From positions 1-25,833 of the IMG/VR virus record IMGVR_UViG_3300049811_000255: DNA of 25,833 bases. One strand, given 5' to 3'. Position 1 is the first letter of the stretch. The number at the start of each line of letters is the position of its first letter. Origin of the DNA: a virus. This document shows positions 22,391-25,833 of the stretch, piece after piece. Below the pieces are notes generated by a model. It had not been told where the DNA came from. It was given only the letters and a program-made list of their open reading frames with translations, and made no database searches. The position numbers and the translations under genes are program-made.

Positions 22391-23562
22391 TGCGCCTGAC
22401 GCCAGCGCTGCTGCAGGCCACCACCGGCTGCACGCCTGAGCTGGCGCAGCGCTACGCGTACCCGCTGGAGGTCGCGTGCCAGCACTACGGCATCACCACG
22501 CCGCGGCGGCTGGCCCACTTCCTGGCGCAGATCGGTCACGAGAGCGGCAGCCTGCGCCACGCGCGCGAGATCTGGGGACCCACGCCCGTGCAGCTGCGCT
22601 ACGAGGGCCGCGCGGACCTGGGCAACGTGCAGCCGGGCGACGGCGAGCGCTACCGCGGCCGCGGGCTCATCCAGACCACCGGGCGCAGCAACTACCGCCG
22701 CGCGGCGCAGCGCCTGCGCGACCGCGGCGCGCCCGACTTCGAAACCCAGCCCGAGCTGCTGGAGCTGCCCGAGTGGGCCGCGTGGAGCGCGGCCGACTAC
22801 TGGGCCATGCGCAGCATCAACGCCGCGGCCGACGCCGACGACCTGCTGCGCGTGACGCGCCTGGTCAACGGCGGGCTCAACGGCCTGCAGGACCGCCAGC
22901 GCCGCCTGGCGCAGGCCAAGGCCGTGCTGCTGCCGGCGCCTGGCGAGCCGCCCGCCGCGGCACCCAGCCCCCCACCCCTGGCCGCTGCCGCGCCGGCGCC
23001 GGCCGCCGCACCACCACAGGAGACCACCATGCCGCTGCCCGCCTTTGTCGCCGCCGCGCTGCCCGCCATCGTCCAGGCCGTACCCAAGCTGGGGCGGTTG
23101 TTCGGCAGCGGCAGCGACGTGGCCGAGCGCAACGTGCGCGCGGCCGAGCTGGCCGTGCAGATCGTCCAGCAGGCCACCGGCGCGCCCAACGCCCAGGCTG
23201 CGGCCGAGGCCGTGGCCGCCGACCCGGCGCTGGCCGCGGAGGCCGCGCGCGCCATCGAGCAGCGCTGGCTGGAGCTGGACGAGGCGGGCGGCGGCGGCAT
23301 CGCCGGCGCGCGCGCGGCCGACGCCGCGGCACGGCGCTCGCCCGACGGGCTGTGGCGCTCGCCCAGCTTCGTGGTGGCGCTGGGCCTGCTGCCCATGGTC
23401 TACATGGTCCTGGTGAGCATCCTCTTCGGCCTGGGGCCGGACTGGCCCAGCGACGTGCGCGCGGCGATCGCCACGGCGGTGGTCAGCAGCGTGCTGGGGG
23501 GGCTGCTCGGGTACTACTTCGGCCAGACCACCAGCCGCAACAGGACGGCCGCGGAGCGGTGA
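22387..23562 (+). CDS. GH19-type endolysin fused to a holin-like membrane domain
   Basis: This 391-residue protein has three parts. Residues 1-180 are a GH19/chitinase-like endolysin: HFLAQIGHESGSLRHAREIW gives the probable catalytic E52 and E61, YRGRGLIQTTGRSNYRRAA is the substrate-cleft motif, and VTRLVNGGLNGLQDRQRRL closes the domain. Residues 183-214 are a Pro/Ala linker. Residues 215-391 contain helices and two membrane segments (about 328-348 and 358-378), resembling phage 3TM holins. Endolysins degrade peptidoglycan and normally need a separate holin; here the two are in one frame. An internal ATG at 23029 with AGGAGA at 23018-23023 could also give the membrane part alone. Confidence 0.85.
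   Translation: MMRLTPALLQATTGCTPELAQRYAYPLEVACQHYGITTPRRLAHFLAQIGHESGSLRHAREIWGPTPVQLRYEGRADLGNVQPGDGERYRGRGLIQTTGRSNYRRAAQRLRDRGAPDFETQPELLELPEWAAWSAADYWAMRSINAAADADDLLRVTRLVNGGLNGLQDRQRRLAQAKAVLLPAPGEPPAAAPSPPPLAAAAPAPAAAPPQETTMPLPAFVAAALPAIVQAVPKLGRLFGSGSDVAERNVRAAELAVQIVQQATGAPNAQAAAEAVAADPALAAEAARAIEQRWLELDEAGGGGIAGARAADAAARRSPDGLWRSPSFVVALGLLPMVYMVLVSILFGLGPDWPSDVRAAIATAVVSSVLGGLLGYYFGQTTSRNRTAAER
23029..23562 (+). CDS. Possible internal translation product: holin-like protein
   Basis: The ATG at 23029 is in frame inside the endolysin gene and has AGGAGA five bases upstream. It would give a 177-residue protein beginning MPLPAFVAAALPAIVQAVPKLG. Its central helical part (VAERNVRAAELAVQIVQQ, ...AIEQRWLELDEAG) and two C-terminal membrane helices are the parts seen as a separate gene in related phages. 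If used, the phage makes both a membrane-bound endolysin fusion and a free holin. Alternatively the fusion arose by loss of a stop between adjacent genes. Confidence 0.5.
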   Translation: MPLPAFVAAALPAIVQAVPKLGRLFGSGSDVAERNVRAAELAVQIVQQATGAPNAQAAAEAVAADPALAAEAARAIEQRWLELDEAGGGGIAGARAADAAARRSPDGLWRSPSFVVALGLLPMVYMVLVSILFGLGPDWPSDVRAAIATAVVSSVLGGLLGYYFGQTTSRNRTAAER

Positions 23563-23578
23563 GGGATGCGGCGGCGGC

Positions 23579-23639
23579 TTCTAACGTCGCGCGCCCATCG
23601 TAGGGCGCAGCCGGTGGATAACTCGTCCGCGCGTTAGAT
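23579..23639 (-). other. attC-like recombination site 1 (degenerate)
   Basis: On the minus strand the site runs from ATCTAAC (23639-23633, fits RYYYAAC) to GTTAGAA (23585-23579, GTTRRRY except the last base), 61 nt. The outer arms pair, and an inner hairpin GCGCCC/GGGCGC lies between them. It contains the 3' end of the truncated integrase frame. It is the weakest of the four sites and marks the boundary with the convergent lysis gene. Confidence 0.55.
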
Positions 23640-23922
23640 GCAATGGGCCGGATCGCCGCGCCGTTGCTGGATTCAGCGGGTGCGTCTTGGCAGCGTGCCT
23701 GGGCATCACGTCGCGCTGCCAGGCGGCGCAGACGGCCGGCATGCGGTCGTCGGCCACGTCGCCGGCCAGCAAGGCCGCTAGGGCGGCGTACATGGCCGGC
23801 AGGCCGTCGCGCGTGGCCGACAGCCGCACCCACACGCGGCGCTTGCCCTCGGCGCGCACGAGGTAGTAGCTGGCGCCCTTGGCAAAGACTCGCGGCGGCA
23901 GGTGGTGGTCGCGCTTGGGCAT
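23581..23922 (-). pseudogene. Truncated phage tyrosine integrase, N-terminal fragment in a cassette
   Basis: This 113-residue frame starts MPKRDHHLPPRVFAKGASYY and continues VWVRLSATRDGLPAMYAALAAL and MPAVCAAWQRDVMPRHAAKTH. This is the N-terminal arm-binding part of Burkholderiales-type phage integrases, which are normally about 310-330 residues. After AAKTH the homology stops; the remaining residues are encoded by the attC-like site 1 and end at TAG. The core-binding domain and the catalytic R...HxxR...Y residues are absent, so it cannot recombine DNA. The start lies 8 bases after the upstream attC end, without a clear Shine-Dalgarno. It appears to be an integrase 5' end captured as a gene cassette. 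Confidence 0.7.
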
Positions 23923-23929
23923 GGGTGGA

Positions 23930-23982
23930 GCCTAACGGGTCATGGACCGGGCGCCTTGGCGCCGGTCATGTGGTGTTTAGGC
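23930..23982 (-). other. attC-like recombination site 2
   Basis: Minus strand, 53 nt: GCCTAAA (23982-23976, R'' with last base changed) to GTTAGGC (23936-23930, perfect R'). The inner arms form a strong hairpin centred on GGCGCC-AA-GGCGCC, extended by CATG and GACC pairs with unpaired bases. The stop codon TAA of the upstream gene lies in the R'' box, as is common in gene cassettes. Confidence 0.75.
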
Positions 23983-24429
23983 CCCAATCCCATGCAGCCG
24001 CTCAAGGTCGCGCACGCACCGCTCAAATGCGTCCACCTCCTCGCGCAGCAGGCTGCTTAGCGGGTAGTGCTCGGTCATCACGGCGTCGATCTGCTCGCGT
24101 GTCAGCGGCTGGCGTGGCTTGGCAAAGCGCTCAGCAGCCTTCAGTTCGCGTCTGAGTCGATCAATGTCCTCGCGCATCCGCGTGCGGCCTTTCGTCAGCC
24201 CGTCCCGGGCGTATTGCAGGTCGCGCTTCAGCGCCGCGTTCTCGGCCTCAAGCGCTGCCAGCCGCTCTGCAGTAAGCGGAAACCACTTCGCCAAGCTGCT
24301 GTCTTCGCGCCACTGTCGGCCTATCTCGGCATCCTTGCAGTCGCACGGCAGGTATACCGGCTCGCCCCACGGGTGCGTTCCGCCGCTGTCGCGTTCTCCG
24401 GTGTCGTTGCACTCAGGGCATGTCGTCAT
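23977..24429 (-). CDS. Cassette gene: zinc-binding/coiled-coil phage-type protein
   Basis: This 150-residue protein starts MTTCPECNDTGERDSGG. C4, C7, C29 and C31 form a probable zinc site (CPEC ... PCDC). A coiled coil follows (about 55-100: LAALEAENAALKRDLQYARDG..., MREDIDRLRRELKAAERF), then a C-terminal helical part (LTREQIDAVMTEHYPLSSLLREEVDAFERCVRDLERLHGI). The last part resembles small accessory proteins of GC-rich phages. GGAGGA precedes the start. It shares a cassette with the 49-residue gene upstream (17-bp overlap), and its TAA lies in attC-like site 2. Function unknown. Confidence 0.7.
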   Translation of the reverse strand: MTTCPECNDTGERDSGGTHPWGEPVYLPCDCKDAEIGRQWREDSSLAKWFPLTAERLAALEAENAALKRDLQYARDGLTKGRTRMREDIDRLRRELKAAERFAKPRQPLTREQIDAVMTEHYPLSSLLREEVDAFERCVRDLERLHGIGA

Positions 24430-24562
24430 CGTCTTCCTCCGCGTGGTCGTCAAGGTCGAACACTTCTCCGCAGGCTGCGCAACGCTGCAGCCGGTCGTCC
24501 TGCGGGCCATCTTCGTCGTCGTACTCGTACACGGTCTTGCAACCGCACTTAGGACATGCCAT
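24413..24562 (-). CDS. Cassette gene: 49-residue acidic zinc-ribbon protein
   Basis: This small gene encodes 49 residues starting MACPKCGCKT. CPKC (3-6) with C8 and a second pair CAAC (28-31) form a zinc ribbon, and the end is strongly acidic (LDDHAEEDDDDMP). GGAG lies about nine bases upstream of the ATG at 24562. The start is 26 bases after attC-like site 3, as expected for the first gene of a cassette, and it overlaps the next cassette gene. Two zinc proteins in one cassette is notable. Function is not known. Confidence 0.65.
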   Translation of the reverse strand: MACPKCGCKTVYEYDDEDGPQDDRLQRCAACGEVFDLDDHAEEDDDDMP

Positions 24563-24587
24563 CGTCTGCGCGCTCCGGTTGGTTGGG

Positions 24588-24639
24588 GCCTAACACTTCG
24601 TTCCAGCCGACCTACGGCGGCTGAACTCGGGCGTTAGGC
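24588..24639 (-). other. attC-like recombination site 3 (best match)
   Basis: Minus strand, 52 nt: perfect R'' GCCTAAC (24639-24633) and perfect R' GTTAGGC (24594-24588). Inside, GCCCG-AGTTCAGCC and GGCTGGAAC-GAAGT give the paired L boxes with the usual mismatches, and a short CGTAGG loop region. The layout and several bases match the classical aadA-type attC family closely. Confidence 0.9.
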
Positions 24640-25115
24640 GTCTTCAGGTTCGCCAGCGCCCATGCGCGCATCTGGCTCCAGCGAATGGCGCCGGCCTGCT
24701 CGTTCCACGTCCAGCGCAGTTGCGTGTGGCTTTCCCACGGGCGCATCGGGCCGCATACCGTGAAGTTGAAGGCCGTCTGATCCTGCGGTCCTTCTTCGTC
24801 GTTCAGGTACATGATTTCGGCCGCCATCGCCTCCGCAACGCCGAAAGCCTTTGCAACCGCCTCGCGGTCTTCCGGGTCAATGGGCGCCATGTCCATGCCG
24901 CGCGCACGGCCCAGCGCGCCCAGCGTGCAGTATTCGCCGTCCGCCGTCACCAGCGAGCCGGCCGCCAAGCGTTTCTCGGGCAGCGCGTCCAGCGCCTGCA
25001 CCAGCTCGCGCAGCATCGCCTGGCCTCGCGCTCCACTGATTGCCTTCTTCACTGCGCCGCGCCACCGGATAAGCGCCCATCCATCGCATTCGTCGCTGTA
25101 GCCGCTCCTGCTCAT
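24612..25115 (-). CDS. Cassette gene: phage-type hypothetical protein (167 aa)
   Basis: This 167-residue protein starts MSRSGYSDECDGWALIRWRG with AGGTGGAG upstream. GARGQAMLRELVQALDALPEKRLAAGSL, DGEYCTLGALGRARGMDM, VAKAFGVAEAMAAEIMYLNDE and WERTHTQL-like end (SHTQLRWTWN) follow. This is a family widespread in prophages and phages of Burkholderiales and related groups, of unknown function. The last residues (NARVQPP) are encoded by attC-like site 3, and the stop lies inside it. The phage-type gene as an integron-style cassette is the unusual point. Confidence 0.75.
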   Translation of the reverse strand: MSRSGYSDECDGWALIRWRGAVKKAISGARGQAMLRELVQALDALPEKRLAAGSLVTADGEYCTLGALGRARGMDMAPIDPEDREAVAKAFGVAEAMAAEIMYLNDEEGPQDQTAFNFTVCGPMRPWESHTQLRWTWNEQAGAIRWSQMRAWALANLKTPNARVQPP

Positions 25116-25149
25116 CGCACTCCACCTTTCTTTGCTTCGTCCACCGGCC

Positions 25150-25206
25150 GCCCAACACGCAATTCAAGCCGACGCCTGACGGCGCGGCTTAATTGCAACG
25201 TTGTGC
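25150..25206 (-). other. attC-like recombination site 4
   Basis: Minus strand, 57 nt: GCACAAC (25206-25200, R'' with one deviation) to GTTGGGC (25156-25150, fits GTTRRRY). The inner arms TTAAGCCGCGCCG and GGCGTCGGCTTGAA are the classical attC core with short loop TCA. It begins just after the stop of the 83-residue gene, the usual spacing for a cassette. Confidence 0.85.
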
Positions 25207-25207
25207 T

Positions 25208-25459
25208 TCACGCGGCGCTCGGGAGATCTGGCGCCTTCTTGCCGTGTTCTGCCTGCCAGTCGCGCATCCGCCGCGCGTGGTGCATCGCCATGCTGCCCAT
25301 CTCGGGCGCGTTGCCCTCGCGCAGCACCAGCGATGCCCAGAACGCCACCACCTCGGGTGCGTGCTTGTCCTGCGCCCGCAGTAAGAATACGGGTTCGTCG
25401 GCCGGAATCTTGCCGGCCGGGTCTTGGATGCGGTTGTAGTCGTCGCGTGCGTGAAGCAT
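25208..25459 (-). CDS. Cassette gene: phage-type hypothetical protein (83 aa)
   Basis: This 83-residue protein starts MLHARDDYNRIQDPAGKIP, then DEPVFLLRAQDKHAPEVVAFWASLVLREG and MAMHHARRMRDWQAEHGKK. The phrase YNRIQDPA...DEPVFLLRAQD is shared by a family of small phage and prophage proteins. The function is unknown. GAGGAA precedes the ATG. The TGA lies directly before attC-like site 4. It is the first cassette of the array on this strand; the insertion boundary upstream is unclear. Confidence 0.75.
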   Translation of the reverse strand: MLHARDDYNRIQDPAGKIPADEPVFLLRAQDKHAPEVVAFWASLVLREGNAPEMGSMAMHHARRMRDWQAEHGKKAPDLPSAA

Positions 25460-25505
25460 GGCGTTCCTCTATCTATCAGTCCCACGACGTAGATCGGGCC
25501 GGCGC

Positions 25506-25751
25506 TCACAACAGCGCCCCCTGCGCCGGCTCGCCCGCACGCCCGCTGTTCTCGACCTTGACGCCAGCGGCCACCAGCTCGACCAGCCTGTCCTGGCTGG
25601 CGACCTCGACCAGCAGCGTGTCGGCCGCGACGTGCCGCAGCGCCTGCGCGGCGTTCGGGGCGCGCACGAGGCGCGCGTGGGGCTTGCCGGTGTCGGCGTT
25701 GACATTGGCCGCGGTGTTGCTCACCAGGTAGATGCGGGTCGGTGCGGTCAT
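25506..25751 (-). CDS. Phage-type hypothetical protein (81 aa)
   Basis: This 81-residue protein starts MTAPTRIYLVSNTAANVNAD and contains LVRAPNAAQALRHVAADTLLVEVASQDRLVELVAAGVKVEN. The pattern 'LVRAPN.AQALRHVA.DT..V.VAS..ELV.L...GV.VE' is a recurrent small phage protein of early regions, function unknown. It overlaps the partial upstream gene by ATGA and its stop lies 46 bases before the first cassette gene. No attC-like palindrome follows it, so it is probably phage backbone. Confidence 0.75.
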   Translation of the reverse strand: MTAPTRIYLVSNTAANVNADTGKPHARLVRAPNAAQALRHVAADTLLVEVASQDRLVELVAAGVKVENSGRAGEPAQGALL

Positions 25752-25833
25752 TGCGCACCCCCGGCCGCCGCAGCGTCCATCTCGGCCAGGAAGTCGGCGC
25801 TGCCATCGCTGGAGCCTCCGGTGACTTCGCCGG
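25748..25833 (-). CDS. Phage protein, C-terminal end only (runs off the right edge)
   Basis: The open frame enters from the right edge and ends at TGA 25750-25748, overlapping the next start as ATGA. The visible C-terminus reads GEVTGGSSDGSADFLAEMD followed by an Ala/Gly-rich end. Such Gly/Ser-rich, acidic tails are found on phage DNA-binding or recombination proteins, but too little is visible to name it. Confidence 0.55.
   Translation of the reverse strand, partial: GEVTGGSSDGSADFLAEMDAAAAGGAQ

Noticed and set aside
23579-25206. The palindromes as simple rho-independent terminators
   Set aside because: They lack T tracts, are spread over 50-60 bases with unpaired spacers, and carry conserved RYYYAAC/GTTRRRY ends.
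1-25833. CRISPR arrays, tRNA or rRNA genes, insertion sequences
   Set aside because: No regularly spaced identical repeats, cloverleaf sequence or transposase was seen on reading both strands; a covariance-model scan was not possible.

Overview
The window looks like part of the genome of a tailed siphophage or prophage from a GC-rich proteobacterium, probably Burkholderiales-like. The grounds are very high GC throughout, tightly packed genes joined by ATGA/GTGA/TGATG overlaps, and phage families typical of Burkholderia/Acidovorax-type hosts. No host chromosomal gene, rRNA or tRNA was recognised. Both ends cut through genes.

Layout. (1) 1-2932, plus strand: an HNH-like/HTH protein, a lambda O-like replication protein with a candidate origin inside the gene, a lambda P-like protein, small zinc and winged-helix proteins, and RusA. 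(2) 2929-6024, plus strand: terminase small and large subunits, a small HTH-like protein and a Mu F-like head protein. (3) 16560-6011, minus strand: scaffold, P22-type coat protein, tail tube, tail chaperones joined by a lambda-type -1 frameshift (GGGAAAG), tape measure, tail-tip/minor tail proteins and, at the distal end, three neck/tail-completion genes. (4) 16686-23562, plus strand: portal, collagen-like protein, structural protein, YiiX-like papain-fold protein, tail fibre, DUF4376-like protein, a 14-residue-repeat protein, small membrane protein, and an endolysin fused in frame to a holin-like membrane domain. (5) 23579-about 25460, minus strand: a run of small genes each followed by an attC-like site. 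This is an integron cassette array without a visible integron integrase, lying inside the phage genome. (6) 25506-25833, minus strand: phage-type genes continuing off the right edge.

The genes make a coherent replication, packaging, head, tail and lysis set, but the morphogenesis block is split over opposed strands: terminase plus MuF at one end, portal at the other, and coat and tail genes on the opposite strand between them. The most unusual feature is the cassette array. Four attC-like imperfect palindromes (23579-23639, 23930-23982, 24588-24639, 25150-25206) each sit at the 3' end of a minus-strand gene or gene pair. The cassettes carry phage-type accessory genes, and one carries a truncated phage tyrosine integrase. 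Homology statements rest on recalled family motifs, not on database searches.
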